The notes: generated by a model not told the origin, from the sequence alone. Counted from the first letter of the stretch, positions 21,123 through 29,812 are shown. The stretch: 64,000 nt of DNA from Curtobacterium sp. Leaf261 (GCF_001422205.1 NZ_LMMJ01000008.1:238915-302914), one strand, 5' to 3'. Made by a program: numbers and translations.

Positions 21123-22241
21123 ATGCCGACCACCGACCCCGCCGCGGGCACCGCCCCCGGCACGGACACCCGTCCGACCACCCTCCGCGCCGCCGAGGAC
21201 ACCGCCACCGCCCTGTGGAACGACTCCGCGGACCCCACCGAGCTCCGGACCGCCATCACCGAGTACGGCGCCGTCGGGGCGACCTGCAACCCGGTCATCG
21301 CGCTCACCTGCATCCGGCAGGACCCGGACACCTGGGTGCCGCGCATCCGCGAGCTCGCCGACGAGTTCCCGACGCTCGGCGAGTCCGCCATCGGCTGGAA
21401 GGCGGTCGAGGAGCTGTCGATCACCGCGGCCAGGCTCCTCGAGCCCGCGTTCCGAGCATCCGGCGGGCGCAACGGCCGGCTCTCCATGCAGACCGACCCG
21501 CGCCACCACCGCGACAAGGACGCGCTCGTCGAGCAGGCCGTGCGCTTCGCGGGACTCGCGGAGAACATCATCGTGAAGATCCCGGCGACCGCACTCGGCA
21601 TCGAGGCGATCGAGGAGGCCGTGTACCGCGGTGTGTCCATCAACGCCACCGTGTCGTTCACGGTACCCCAGGCGCTCGCCGTCGCGCAGGCCATCGAGCG
21701 GGGCCTCGACCGACGCACCGCCGACGGCATGCCGGAGCACGAGTTCGGCCACGTCGTGACGATCATGGGCGGGCGCCTCGACGACTGGCTGAAGACGGTC
21801 GTCAAGCGGGACCGCGTGATGGTCGACCCGGGGATCCTCGAGTGGGCCGGGGTCGCCGCGCTCAAGAAGGCGCACCACCTGTTCGTCGAGCGCGGCTACC
21901 GGTCCCGGATCCTGTCCGCCGCCTTCCGGAACCACATGCAGTGGTCCGAGCTCGTCGGTGGGGACCTCGTCGTCTCGCCGCCGTTCCAGTGGACCAAGGA
22001 CATCAACGACAACGGGATCGTGGCGGACCCGCACGCCATCGACCGTCCTGTCGATCCGGTGGTCATCGAACAGCTCCGCGCCGCGACGCCCGAGTTCGCC
22101 CGCGCCTACGACGAGGACGGCATGACCCCGGACGAGTTCGATCACTTCGGCGCGACGGTCACGACACTCCGCCAGTTCCTCGACGCGGACGCGCAGCTCG
22201 ACGCGCTCGTCCGGGACATCCTGGTCCCGCCGATGGTCTGA
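21123..22241 (+). CDS. transaldolase-family protein in the inositol operon
   Basis: A 372-residue class I aldolase barrel of the transaldolase family. GATCNPVIALTCI corresponds to the transaldolase motif TSNP, and NIIVKIPAT (near residue 158) holds the likely Schiff-base lysine. The family transfers dihydroxyacetone units or cleaves ketose phosphates; the true substrate here is unknown. The ATG at 21123 has CAGGAG 8 nt upstream, and it lies 23 bp after iolE, so it belongs to the operon. It takes the place where iolG would be expected in other actinobacteria. Confidence 0.8.
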   Translation: MPTTDPAAGTAPGTDTRPTTLRAAEDTATALWNDSADPTELRTAITEYGAVGATCNPVIALTCIRQDPDTWVPRIRELADEFPTLGESAIGWKAVEELSITAARLLEPAFRASGGRNGRLSMQTDPRHHRDKDALVEQAVRFAGLAENIIVKIPATALGIEAIEEAVYRGVSINATVSFTVPQALAVAQAIERGLDRRTADGMPEHEFGHVVTIMGGRLDDWLKTVVKRDRVMVDPGILEWAGVAALKKAHHLFVERGYRSRILSAAFRNHMQWSELVGGDLVVSPPFQWTKDINDNGIVADPHAIDRPVDPVVIEQLRAATPEFARAYDEDGMTPDEFDHFGATVTTLRQFLDADAQLDALVRDILVPPMV

Positions 22242-22268
22242 CCCGGGCGCGGCACGGCGTGCCGTTCC

Positions 22269-22372
22269 GGACGGGAGGCACGGGGCGGCCTGGCACCGTC
22301 CCTCCAGCCCGCGGACGGCTCCGCACTGCCGGACGGGAGGCACGGGGCGGCCTGGCACCGTCCCTCCAGTCC
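22269..22372. repeat. two tandem copies of the dispersed palindrome
   Basis: Copies at 22269-22310 and 22331-22372 are 62 bp apart. Each has a left arm GGACGGGAGGCACGG and a right arm CCGTCCCTCCAG ending in CCC or TCC. They lie between the convergent ends of the transaldolase-type gene and the GntR gene. These are members of the palindrome family also found at 29931, 43305, 44287, 57862 and 61176. Confidence 0.8.
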
Positions 22373-22408
22373 GAGTCCGGTCGCGTCCGGTCGGGTTCCC
22401 GTGTCCGG

Positions 22409-23167
22409 TTACTTGTCGACCAGTGTGATCTCGAACGAGTAGCGGTCCGGGCGGTAGCAGTGGAAGCCGACCTCGACGGCTCGGCCGGAGGCGTCGTACG
22501 CCGTCCGGCGCATCGTCAGCACGGGTCCGTGGTCGTCGATCTCGAGCAGCCGTGACTCCTCGTGCGTGGCCGACCGTGCGCCGATCTGCTGTTTCGCGAC
22601 CCGCATCGTCACCCCGCGGGCGCGGAGGAGCTGGTAGAGGCCGAACTGCGCGAGGTCGTCTGCGGTGACGTCCGCGAACCCCGGGGGCAGGTAGTTCTCG
22701 AGGACGGCCATCGGGACGTCCTCGGCGAACCGGACGCGTCTGATGTGCGTGACGGTCGTGCCAACGACGACACCGAGCGCCGTCGCGACCCGCTCGTCAG
22801 CGGGGACGTCCTCACGAGCGAGCAGGGTGGTCGCGGGCTTCTGGTCTCCCCGTGCGAGGTCGTCCCACAGGCTCGTGAGCTCAACCTTGCGCGTCACCGG
22901 ACCGTGCACGACCTGCGTGCCGATCCCGCGACGACGGACCAGAAGACCTTTGTCGACGAGGTCCTGGATCGCGCGGCGGATCGTCGGACGCGACAGGCCG
23001 AGCCGCTCACCGAGGGCCACCTCGTTCTCGAGGCGGGAGCCGGGCGGGATCTCACCCGAGCGGATCGCGTCCTCGATGCGGGTCGCCACCTGCTGGTACA
23101 GGGGCATCGGGCCCGAGCGGTCGAGGTCCACGAACAGGTCGGTCGGCAGGCGGCCGTCGTTGGTCAT
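22409..23167 (-). CDS. GntR-family (HutC/UTRA) transcriptional regulator
   Basis: The N-terminal winged helix (about residues 15-85, with PLYQQVATRIEDAI, LENEVALGERLGLSRPTIRRAI) is followed by a UTRA effector-binding domain (about 100-245). It is probably the regulator of the adjacent iol operon, binding an inositol-derived effector; this is inferred from proximity. Its convergent orientation means it is transcribed separately. The ATG at 23167 has GAGGA about 10 nt upstream. Confidence 0.88.
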   Translation of the reverse strand: MTNDGRLPTDLFVDLDRSGPMPLYQQVATRIEDAIRSGEIPPGSRLENEVALGERLGLSRPTIRRAIQDLVDKGLLVRRRGIGTQVVHGPVTRKVELTSLWDDLARGDQKPATTLLAREDVPADERVATALGVVVGTTVTHIRRVRFAEDVPMAVLENYLPPGFADVTADDLAQFGLYQLLRARGVTMRVAKQQIGARSATHEESRLLEIDDHGPVLTMRRTAYDASGRAVEVGFHCYRPDRYSFEITLVDK

Positions 23168-23188
23168 CGCGGAGGTCCTCGCCGTGCG

Positions 23189-23812
23189 TCAGTCCGCGAA
23201 GACCATGGAGCGATGGTCCTGGGGGCGCGGCTGCGCTGGTGCCCGGTGCTGCGCCGTCGCGAACCGCACCTCCACGCTCGCCGCGAGCTCGTCGAGCGTG
23301 GTCGCGCCGTGCCGCCCCGCAGCGTGGATCATGATCGCCGCACAGGCCTCGGCGTCCGCCATGGCGTCGTGGTGCCGGAAGTCCTCGAACCCCGCTGCCA
23401 TGGCGGCGACCGGCAGGCGGTAGGAGTCGAGCGTGTAGGTCTTCCGGGCGACCTGCAGGCTGCACATCGAGCGGTGCGGGTGGAGCGCGATGCCCGTCGC
23501 TGCGCATCCACCGGCGATGACACCCATGTCGAACCGGGCGTTGTGCGCGGTGAGGACGTCGCCGTCCGCGAAGGCGACGATGTCGGCGTACTGCTCCGCC
23601 CAGCCGAGGGCGTCGAGCACGTCGGTCTCGACGATGCCGTGGATGCGGGTGTTCCACTCCAGGAAGGCGTCGTGCCCCTGCGGCGGACGGATGTACCACC
23701 ACGTCCGGTCGACGATCCTGCCGTCGCGCACCTTGACGAGCCCGACCGAGCACGCGGACGCACTCGACCCGTTCGCCGTCTCGAAGTCGATCGCGGTGAA
23801 GTCCAGGGCCAC
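23189..23812 (-). CDS. 3'-5' exonuclease, DnaQ-like DEDDh type
   Basis: The exonuclease I motif DFTAIDFETAN (D and E), motif II LTAHNARFDMGV and motif III HDAMADAEACA (H and D) are all present, so catalysis is likely intact. The family trims DNA or RNA 3' ends. The domain covers about residues 3-170, and the last 35 residues are unconserved. The start is the GTG at 23812, since no upstream start keeps the motif spacing. It lies 21 bp upstream of the GntR gene on the same strand and is divergent from ychF. Confidence 0.88.
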   Translation of the reverse strand: MALDFTAIDFETANGSSASACSVGLVKVRDGRIVDRTWWYIRPPQGHDAFLEWNTRIHGIVETDVLDALGWAEQYADIVAFADGDVLTAHNARFDMGVIAGGCAATGIALHPHRSMCSLQVARKTYTLDSYRLPVAAMAAGFEDFRHHDAMADAEACAAIMIHAAGRHGATTLDELAASVEVRFATAQHRAPAQPRPQDHRSMVFAD

Positions 23813-23914
23813 GACGCCATGCTCGCACGGGCGGCGGACATCGTCCGGGCGTGCTCGCGGCGTTGCGGCGGACCCGGCTCCGTGTGCAGGCGCGCGCCGT
23901 TAGGCTTGTGGACC

Positions 23915-24988
23915 GTGGCTCTCACTATCGCGATCGTCGGACTGCCCAACGTCGGCAAGTCCACCCTGTTCAACGCGCTCACCAAGAACCAGGTGCTGGC
24001 GGCGAACTACCCGTTCGCGACCATCGAGCCGAACGTCGGCGTCGTGAACCTGCCCGACCCGCGTCTCCAGGTGCTCGCGGACATCTTCCACTCCGAGAAG
24101 ATCCTGCCAGCGCCGGTCTCGTTCGTCGACATCGCGGGCATCGTCAAGGGCGCGAGCGAGGGCGAGGGGCTCGGCAACAAGTTCCTCGCGAACATCCGCG
24201 AGGCCGATGCCATCGCCCAGGTCGTCCGCGGGTTCGACGACGACGACGTCGTGCACGTCGCCGGCAAGGTCTCGCCCCGCGACGACCTCGAGGTCATCAA
24301 CACCGAGCTGATCCTCGCCGACATGGAGACCGTCGACAAGGCGCTCCCGCGCTACGAGAAGATGCTGAAGCTCAAGCAGGCGGAGCCCGTCGTCCTCGAC
24401 ACCGCGCGCGAGGTCCGCGCGGTCCTCGAGCAGGGCACCCTGCTCTCCGCGACGTCGATCGACCTGACGCCGATCGCCGAGCTCGGGCTGCTCTCCGCCA
24501 AGCCGTTCATCTTCGTGTTCAACGTCGACGAGGCGATCCTCACCGACGAGGCGCGCAAGGCCTCGCTCGCCGAGCTCGTCGCGCCCGCACAGGCCGTGTT
24601 CCTCGACGCCAAGATCGAGTCCGAGCTCATCGACCTGTCGCCGGAGGAGGCCCAGGAGCTCCTCGAGGCCACCGGGCAGCCGGAGTCCGGGCTCGACCAG
24701 CTCGCACGCATCGGCTTCGACACCCTCGGGCTGCAGACGTACCTCACCGCCGGGCCCAAGGAGACGCGGGCGTGGACGATCGGCAAGGGCTGGAAGGCTC
24801 CCCAGGCTGCCGGTGTCATCCACACCGACTTCGAGAAGGGCTTCATCAAGGCCGAGGTGATCTCGTTCGAGGACCTCGTGGAGACCGGCTCGATCGCCGA
24901 GGCCCGTGCCCACGGCAAGGCCCGCATCGAGGGCAAGGACTACTCGATGCAGGACGGCGACGTCGTCGAGTTCCGCTTCAACAACTGA
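23915..24988 (+). CDS. ychF: redox-regulated ATPase YchF (Obg-like)
   Basis: An OBG-family P-loop protein that prefers ATP over GTP, linked to ribosome function and stress. The G1 loop GLPNVGKSTLFNAL, the G3 region DIAGIVKGASEGEGLGN and FVFNVDEA in place of the GTP-specific NKxD agree with YchF. A C-terminal TGS domain begins near residue 275. The GTG at 23915 lies 8 nt after TAGGCT with no ribosome-binding site, so the mRNA is probably leaderless. The length is 357 residues. Confidence 0.96.
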   Translation: MALTIAIVGLPNVGKSTLFNALTKNQVLAANYPFATIEPNVGVVNLPDPRLQVLADIFHSEKILPAPVSFVDIAGIVKGASEGEGLGNKFLANIREADAIAQVVRGFDDDDVVHVAGKVSPRDDLEVINTELILADMETVDKALPRYEKMLKLKQAEPVVLDTAREVRAVLEQGTLLSATSIDLTPIAELGLLSAKPFIFVFNVDEAILTDEARKASLAELVAPAQAVFLDAKIESELIDLSPEEAQELLEATGQPESGLDQLARIGFDTLGLQTYLTAGPKETRAWTIGKGWKAPQAAGVIHTDFEKGFIKAEVISFEDLVETGSIAEARAHGKARIEGKDYSMQDGDVVEFRFNN

Positions 24989-25004
24989 TGATCGGTCGCC
25001 GCTG

Positions 25005-25244
25005 ATGCCGATGCAGGGACAACCCCGCTACCGCACGATCTGGTCGCGCGTGCAGGTCGGTGTCCTCGCCGTGACGGTGCTCGCGTGCATCGTGTTGCTC
25101 ATCACCGGTGCCGCAGGCAGGCAGCTCGACCCCGTGTTCGCCGTCGCCGCGGTCTTCTTCGGCATCGCGCTCATCGGGCATGCGACCTTCCTGTGGCTCA
25201 CTGCGCGGGCCGAACGCGATGCCGGGTCAGGGGGGCGCTCGTGA
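25005..25244 (+). CDS. small two-helix membrane protein
   Basis: A 79-residue protein with two predicted membrane segments (about residues 15-36 and 43-68) and short charged ends. It starts 16 bp after the ychF stop and its stop overlaps the next gene (GTGA), so it is likely part of the ychF transcript. I do not recognise a family. Confidence 0.65.
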   Translation: MPMQGQPRYRTIWSRVQVGVLAVTVLACIVLLITGAAGRQLDPVFAVAAVFFGIALIGHATFLWLTARAERDAGSGGRS

Positions 25245-25603
25245 GTCAGCAGTTCGCGTTCTGGAGCACGCCTGCCACACACGATCCAGCGACGGTCTAC
25301 GCGCAGCTCGGTGAGGTCCCGCACATCCACGGGCTCGACACCCTCGACCTCGGCCGGATCGACACGGCGCTCGTCGGGGCGTTCCCTGCGTGGCGGGTCG
25401 AGTCGCGGCGAAGTGCCGAGGTCGGGCAGACCATGCTCGGAGGGCCTGACGGTCAGGTCGGGATCGATGTCGAGTACGGACCGCAGTACGTCATCGTCAC
25501 CTGCCACGGGGGCGGGATGACGGAGTGGAACACGATCATCGACACGATGCAGGGGCTCGGCCTGCCGTTGTACGACCCGCAGATCAACGAGCGGTTCGCC
25601 TGA
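25241..25603 (+). CDS. hypothetical protein, coupled to the upstream small membrane protein
   Basis: A 120-residue, probably soluble protein beginning MSQQFAFWSTPATHDPATV, without signal peptide or membrane segment. Its GTG start overlaps the preceding stop by 4 bp. The mixed alpha/beta composition and regular codon use support a real gene. No family is recognised. Confidence 0.65.
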   Translation: MSQQFAFWSTPATHDPATVYAQLGEVPHIHGLDTLDLGRIDTALVGAFPAWRVESRRSAEVGQTMLGGPDGQVGIDVEYGPQYVIVTCHGGGMTEWNTIIDTMQGLGLPLYDPQINERFA

Positions 25604-25622
25604 CACGTCAGCCGATCAGACG

Positions 25623-26009
25623 TCAGCCGAGGAGCGTGTCGATCACCGAGGGTATCCGGTCGGCGACGACGTCCCAGACGATCGACCGCTTGGCGGACCG
25701 GTAGTCGTGCGACAAGATGTTCCGCGTGCGGCGCACTGCGGCCGGGCTGAGGTCGTCGGGAAGTCGAACGGCCTCCTCTGCGGGGAGCCGCCCGAGCAGA
25801 TCGTCGAAGTGGATGATCACGGCTTCCGCCGCACGGTAGGTCAGGCTGTGCTCGCGATCGAATTCTGTTCGGCCGGCGTGCACGATCGCGAGGCACTCCG
25901 TCCGGAGCCCGTCGAGCGCGGCACGCACGGCGGGCCAACGGTCTGGCGGCGCCTCGGCCGGAGAGTCGTTGCGAGGGACCAGTCGGAACTGGTCACGACC
26001 GTCGGTCAC
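25623..26009 (-). CDS. hepT: HepT-like ribonuclease toxin (DUF86)
   Basis: An all-helical HEPN-superfamily protein of 128 residues with the HepT active-site motif RNILSHDY (Arg-X4-His plus Tyr). HepT toxins cut RNA and are inactivated by MNT nucleotidyltransferase partners that modify the Tyr next to the motif. Its GTG start overlaps the upstream HTH-MNT stop by 4 bp (GTGA), giving the usual antitoxin-then-toxin order. Confidence 0.82.
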   Translation of the reverse strand: MTDGRDQFRLVPRNDSPAEAPPDRWPAVRAALDGLRTECLAIVHAGRTEFDREHSLTYRAAEAVIIHFDDLLGRLPAEEAVRLPDDLSPAAVRRTRNILSHDYRSAKRSIVWDVVADRIPSVIDTLLG

Positions 26010-26470
26010 AGGTCGACGGCTTCTGCGTCGATGTGCGCGAAGAACGGATCCTGGAGGTGGTCATCGGTGATGACGTCGACCGGGAACCCCGTGATCTCCT
26101 CGACGGCTGCAGCGAATGCACCGATGTCGAACAGGCTCGCTTCAGCGTCGAGCGTGACGAGCAGGTCGATGTCACTCTCCTCGGTGTCCTGGCCGCGAAC
26201 GGTCGACCCGAACACACGGACATGCGACAGGCGGAAGCGCAGAGCGACCTCGCGGATCTCCGCGGCGTAGACGGACAGGGGAACGCTCGGTCTGGCACGC
26301 GCGGCAGCGAGCACCCGCTGGAGTGTCTCTTGCCTCGGACGTTTCGCGCCACTCTCGTAGGCGGAGATGGTCGGCTGCTGCATCTTCGCGATCCGCGCGA
26401 GTTCCGACTGGGTCATCCCGATGTCCTCTCGGGCGATCCGGATCAGTTCGTCTGCCCGCTCGATCCGCAT
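26006..26470 (-). CDS. mntA: HTH-MNT fusion antitoxin (XRE helix-turn-helix plus minimal nucleotidyltransferase)
   Basis: Residues 1-60 form an XRE-type DNA-binding domain (MTQSELARIAKMQQPTISAYE). Residues about 70-154 form a minimal nucleotidyltransferase with VFGSTVRG and SDIDLLV, including the catalytic Asp pair. MNT antitoxins attach AMP to their HepT partner. The fused HTH suggests this one also represses its own promoter, since an inverted repeat lies 13 bp upstream of the start. The ATG at 26470 has GGGAG 6 nt upstream. The start region is less GC-rich than its neighbours, hinting at mobility. Confidence 0.82.
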   Translation of the reverse strand: MRIERADELIRIAREDIGMTQSELARIAKMQQPTISAYESGAKRPRQETLQRVLAAARARPSVPLSVYAAEIREVALRFRLSHVRVFGSTVRGQDTEESDIDLLVTLDAEASLFDIGAFAAAVEEITGFPVDVITDDHLQDPFFAHIDAEAVDL

Positions 26471-26483
26471 CGTCCGCTCCCAT

Positions 26484-26506
26484 CGGTATAGATGTCGACT
26501 ATACCG
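26484..26506 (-). promoter_or_regulatory. operator palindrome of the HTH-MNT/HepT operon
   Basis: The arms CGGTATAG (26484-26491) and CTATACCG (26499-26506) are perfect complements with a 7-nt spacer. On the minus strand, TATAGT (26503-26498) inside it resembles a -10 element. It sits directly upstream of the gene whose product has a DNA-binding domain, as expected for autoregulation. Confidence 0.65.
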
Positions 26507-26528
26507 AAGGATGGTCGGCTTCAGCGGG

Positions 26529-26756
26529 TCAAGCAGCGCTCCCGCACCAGCGACCCCACGCCTCGACCTGTGCCATCGCGGCGTCGAGCGAGAGGTGGTT
26601 GCCGGTGAGTGCACCGTTGGTCGACGTGACGTCGAACTGTGCGCCCTGGTTGATGATGCCGACGAGGTCGTGGCCCATCTCGGCTCGCCACCGCGTGCTG
26701 CTCTGCTTCGTCCAGTGGAACTGGTCGTCACGAGGTTGGGTGGTCATGGAGCGCAT
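26529..26756 (-). CDS. small hypothetical protein
   Basis: A 75-residue soluble protein rich in Gln and Trp. Translation could start at 26756 (MRSM) or at 26747 (MTTQPRDD); neither has a convincing ribosome-binding site or leaderless promoter. It lies just upstream of the HTH-MNT/HepT pair on the same strand. No family is recognised. Confidence 0.45.
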   Translation of the reverse strand: MRSMTTQPRDDQFHWTKQSSTRWRAEMGHDLVGIINQGAQFDVTSTNGALTGNHLSLDAAMAQVEAWGRWCGSAA

Positions 26757-26925
26757 CCGATGATGGAGGAGAGAGTGATCCCGCGGCCGACCATCTGGTT
26801 ACGAGGTCGCTGTGACCGCAACGGTAGGCGCTTCCGATGTGAACCGTTCAGGTGCCCGCATGATCGGGGCTCATCTCGATCAGGTTCTGGCATGCAAGAC
26901 CTGACGTGATGGCCCCGAGAATGCA

Positions 26926-26962
26926 GGAATCGCCGCCACCCGATGCGGGCGGCGACGATTCC
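26926..26962. terminator. inverted repeat downstream of a small hypothetical gene
   Basis: GGAATCGCCGCC (26926-26937) pairs with GGCGGCGACGATTCC (26948-26962), leaving a 3-nt bulge. It lies 23 bp beyond the stop of the gene ending at 26985 and could end its transcript. The remaining 26757-26925 shows no gene; a TGATCG/CGATCA pair is present. Confidence 0.45.
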
Positions 26963-26984
26963 GGTGCGGTCTGTGACCTGGGGA

Positions 26985-27275
26985 TCAGGCGGCGAAGGCG
27001 TACTCGCGGAGCTGGACGTCGTGCGCCTCGAGGATGGTGCGGCTGGACTCGCCGAGCCATGCGCGGCCCGGGACGATCCAGCCCTCGGCGCCGGTCGCCC
27101 GGACGTGGGAGCCGATCGAGACCTCGGTGCCGAGCTCGGTACGGGGGAGGCGGACGAGGAACTCGGCGCGCGAGCTGTCGTCGACGACGACGAACTCCAC
27201 GAGGTTGTCGTGCGTGAGTGCGGGGACCGAGATGACGGTCCCGTCGATGCGGATGAGGCTGAAGATGTTGGTCAT
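26985..27275 (-). CDS. small hypothetical protein
   Basis: A 96-residue, probably beta-rich protein beginning MTNIFSLIRIDGTVISV. There is no signal peptide or membrane segment. The ATG at 27275 is chosen over an in-frame start at 27389 because the longer N-terminus is Pro/Arg-rich and low in complexity, and a GAAAGA lies 8 nt upstream of 27275. The function is unknown. The 255 bp between this start and the next gene hold no clear feature beyond GAGCGA/TCGCTC arms. Confidence 0.6.
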   Translation of the reverse strand: MTNIFSLIRIDGTVISVPALTHDNLVEFVVVDDSSRAEFLVRLPRTELGTEVSIGSHVRATGAEGWIVPGRAWLGESSRTILEAHDVQLREYAFAA

Positions 27276-27530
27276 GGTGCTGTCTTTCGAAACTGGCGGC
27301 ATCCCTGTGCTGCTGCTTCGTGGCCGTGGTCCCGGGTGGGGACTGTCCTGGTTGAGGACCGGCGCAGGAGGCCTGCGGGGGATGCACACGCCGGAAGTCG
27401 GCGTGCTGTGTTCGGCCGTGTGGCGGAACTGGTGGTCTCGGTGGAATGCGATCCGGGAGGATCGGGACGAGACGATCGGTGTGAGCGAGTAGATGGGTTC
27501 GCTCAGAACACCAGAGACGACTGTAGCACG

Positions 27531-28424
27531 TCAGAGATCCGCGAGGAACCCCAGGAGCAGGTCGTCGAACGCGTCCGGCTGGTCGAGGTTCGTGGCGTGC
27601 CCGGCGTCCTCGACGACGACAGCCCGACCGGCGGGGTTGTCGCCGACCGCGGCGGCAGCGTGCGTGCACGGCCAGAGCTGACTGTTCCGCCCGGCGACCA
27701 TGAGGAACGGCACGTCGAGGCGCGCGATGACGTCACGCCAGTCCTGCAGCCCGTGGTCGCGCAGCAGTCGGACGGTCGACGGGGCGTCGGCCTGGCGGAC
27801 GGCGGGCATGCCGCCGATGCGCGCGACGAGCCGCTGCACGCCGGGCTGCGCCTGGTCGACGCGGAGCCCGCGACCGGTGTCCGGGATGCCGTCGTCGAAG
27901 AACGTCCCGCTGTTCGCGGCGTCCATGCCGTAGAAGCCGTGCGACCAGTCGTCCGTGTTGACCATCTTCGGCGTCTGGTCGATGGTCACCACGCCGGCGA
28001 CCCGAGCCGTGTCCCCGACCGCGAGGCCCGCACCCGCGGGATCCGCACCCGCGGGGCCCGCGCCCGACGGGCCCGACCCCGTGCCGAACAGGTCGAGCAT
28101 CGCCCAGATCGAGCTCGCGCCCATCGACTGGCCGACGAGCACGGCGCCGCGCAGGTCGAGCGTCACGAGGAGTTCGTGGATGTCGGCACCGTGACGCGCG
28201 ATCCGCTGGCCCCACAGCACGTCCTCACTCGCCCCGTGGGATCGCCGGTCGAAGGCCACGACCCGGTACCCGGCGTCGAGGAGCGCGTCCGACTGCAGGG
28301 CCCACGCCGTCGCGGGCATCGCGTACCCGGCGACGAGCACCACCGGCCGGCCATCGCGCGGACCGTCGTCCGTGTAGGCCAGGCGCGCACCGTCGGAGGA
28401 CGTGAAGAACGACGGGTCCGGCAT
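27531..28424 (-). CDS. alpha/beta hydrolase
   Basis: A 297-residue hydrolase with the nucleophile elbow GQSMGASS (Ser near residue 98), VVAFDRRSHGAS upstream of it, and VVEDAGHATNL near the C-terminus supplying the catalytic His. An unusual Gly/Ala/Pro stretch (SGAGPAGADPAGAG, near residues 115-135) is encoded by 15-bp tandem repeats and probably forms a loop before the lid. The substrate is unknown. The ATG at 28424 shares one base with the stop of the upstream oxidase, so the two are co-translated. Confidence 0.85.
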   Translation of the reverse strand: MPDPSFFTSSDGARLAYTDDGPRDGRPVVLVAGYAMPATAWALQSDALLDAGYRVVAFDRRSHGASEDVLWGQRIARHGADIHELLVTLDLRGAVLVGQSMGASSIWAMLDLFGTGSGPSGAGPAGADPAGAGLAVGDTARVAGVVTIDQTPKMVNTDDWSHGFYGMDAANSGTFFDDGIPDTGRGLRVDQAQPGVQRLVARIGGMPAVRQADAPSTVRLLRDHGLQDWRDVIARLDVPFLMVAGRNSQLWPCTHAAAAVGDNPAGRAVVVEDAGHATNLDQPDAFDDLLLGFLADL

Positions 28425-29812
28425 CAGAACGCCTTGCCCGGGTTGAGCGTCCCCGCGGGGTCGAGCGCGTCCTTGACCGCCCGGTGCATCGCGAGCACCC
28501 GCGGCCCGAGTTCCGCGCGGACACCCGGGAGCTTCAGCAGACCGACCCCGTGTTCGCCCGTGACGGTCCCGCCGAGCGCGAGACAGTCCGCGACGATCGC
28601 GTCGAACGCCACCTCGGCCCGGTCCTTGGCGGCCGAGTCGCCCTCGGGAGCGATGATCAGCGGGTGCAGGTTGCCGTCGCCGGCGTGCGCGATGTTCGCG
28701 ATCGTCACGTCGTTCGCCCTGGCGGTGGCCTGGATCCGTCGGAGCATCTCGGGCACGGCGCCCCGGGGGACGCAGATGTCCTCGGTGAGCACGGGCCCCA
28801 GGCGCTCGAGTGCCGGGTACGCCAGGCGCCTCGCCTGGAAGAGCCGGTCGATCTCGTCGTGGTCCGTGGCTCGCTCCACGTCGGTGCCCCCGGCGTCGGT
28901 GAAGATCGCCTCCACACGATCGGCGATGGCGTCGCCCGCCGCACCGGCCTCGTCGATCCGGGAGAGCAGGAGTGCCTCGACCGAGGACGGCAGCCCGAGG
29001 TGCATCCAGTCGTCGACCGCGACGAGGCACGTGTGGTCGACGATCTCGAGCGCGGCAGGGACGATCCCGGCGCGCGAGACGGCGGCGACCGCGTCCCCGG
29101 CGGCGGCGAGCGAGGGGAAGAACCCGATCACGGCGCGCTCGTCACGGCCGGCGAGGGGGAGGAGCTGCACGGTGACCGACGTGACGATCCCGAGCGTGCC
29201 CTCTGACCCGACCATGAGCCCGGTGAGGTCGTACCCCGCGACGCCCTTCGCGGTCTTCCGGCCGAGTTCGACGATCGACCCGTCCGCGAGCACGACGGTG
29301 AGCCCGAGGACGTAGTCGCGCGTGACGCCGTACTTGACGCAGCAGATGCCCCCGGCGTTCGTCGCGACGTTGCCGCCGATGGTCGAGATCGCCGACGACG
29401 CGGGGTCCGGCGGGTACCAGAGGCCGTGCTCGGCCACGACGGCCCGCAGCGTGTCGTTGATGACGCCGGGTTCGGTGACGGCGTAGCGCTCGTCGGTGTT
29501 CACCTCGAGCACGCGGTCCATGCGTTCCAGGGACACGACGATGCTGTCCGCCATGGCGTTCGCTCCGCCGGAGAGTCCGGTCCCGGCACCCCTGGGAACG
29601 ACACGGACCCCGGCGGAGACTGCCCAGCGGACGGCCGCGACGACGTCCTCGGTGCTCCGGGCGAGGACGACCGCGAGGGGCGGCACGAACGGCGCCCACT
29701 CGGCGTCGTCGTGGCTGTACCGGTCGAGGTCGTCGCTGCCGGTGAGCACCCGATCGTCGCCGAGGAGGTGCTGGAGTGCCGTGGTGACGGAGTCGGGGGT
29801 GATGGTGGTCAC
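28424..29812 (-). CDS. FAD-binding oxidoreductase, GlcD / D-lactate dehydrogenase type
   Basis: A 462-residue flavoprotein with a PCMH-type FAD domain (about residues 30-215, with VVPRGAGTGLSGGANA and TIGGNVATNAGG) and a C-terminal FAD-oxidase domain with the AHAGDGNLHP motif and TGEHGVGLLK, as in glycolate oxidase GlcD and D-lactate dehydrogenases. It probably oxidises a 2-hydroxy acid; the exact substrate cannot be told. The GTG at 29812 lies 8 nt after a TATCGT -10 element, so the mRNA is probably leaderless. It precedes the hydrolase in a two-gene operon. Confidence 0.88.
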   Translation of the reverse strand: MTTITPDSVTTALQHLLGDDRVLTGSDDLDRYSHDDAEWAPFVPPLAVVLARSTEDVVAAVRWAVSAGVRVVPRGAGTGLSGGANAMADSIVVSLERMDRVLEVNTDERYAVTEPGVINDTLRAVVAEHGLWYPPDPASSAISTIGGNVATNAGGICCVKYGVTRDYVLGLTVVLADGSIVELGRKTAKGVAGYDLTGLMVGSEGTLGIVTSVTVQLLPLAGRDERAVIGFFPSLAAAGDAVAAVSRAGIVPAALEIVDHTCLVAVDDWMHLGLPSSVEALLLSRIDEAGAAGDAIADRVEAIFTDAGGTDVERATDHDEIDRLFQARRLAYPALERLGPVLTEDICVPRGAVPEMLRRIQATARANDVTIANIAHAGDGNLHPLIIAPEGDSAAKDRAEVAFDAIVADCLALGGTVTGEHGVGLLKLPGVRAELGPRVLAMHRAVKDALDPAGTLNPGKAF

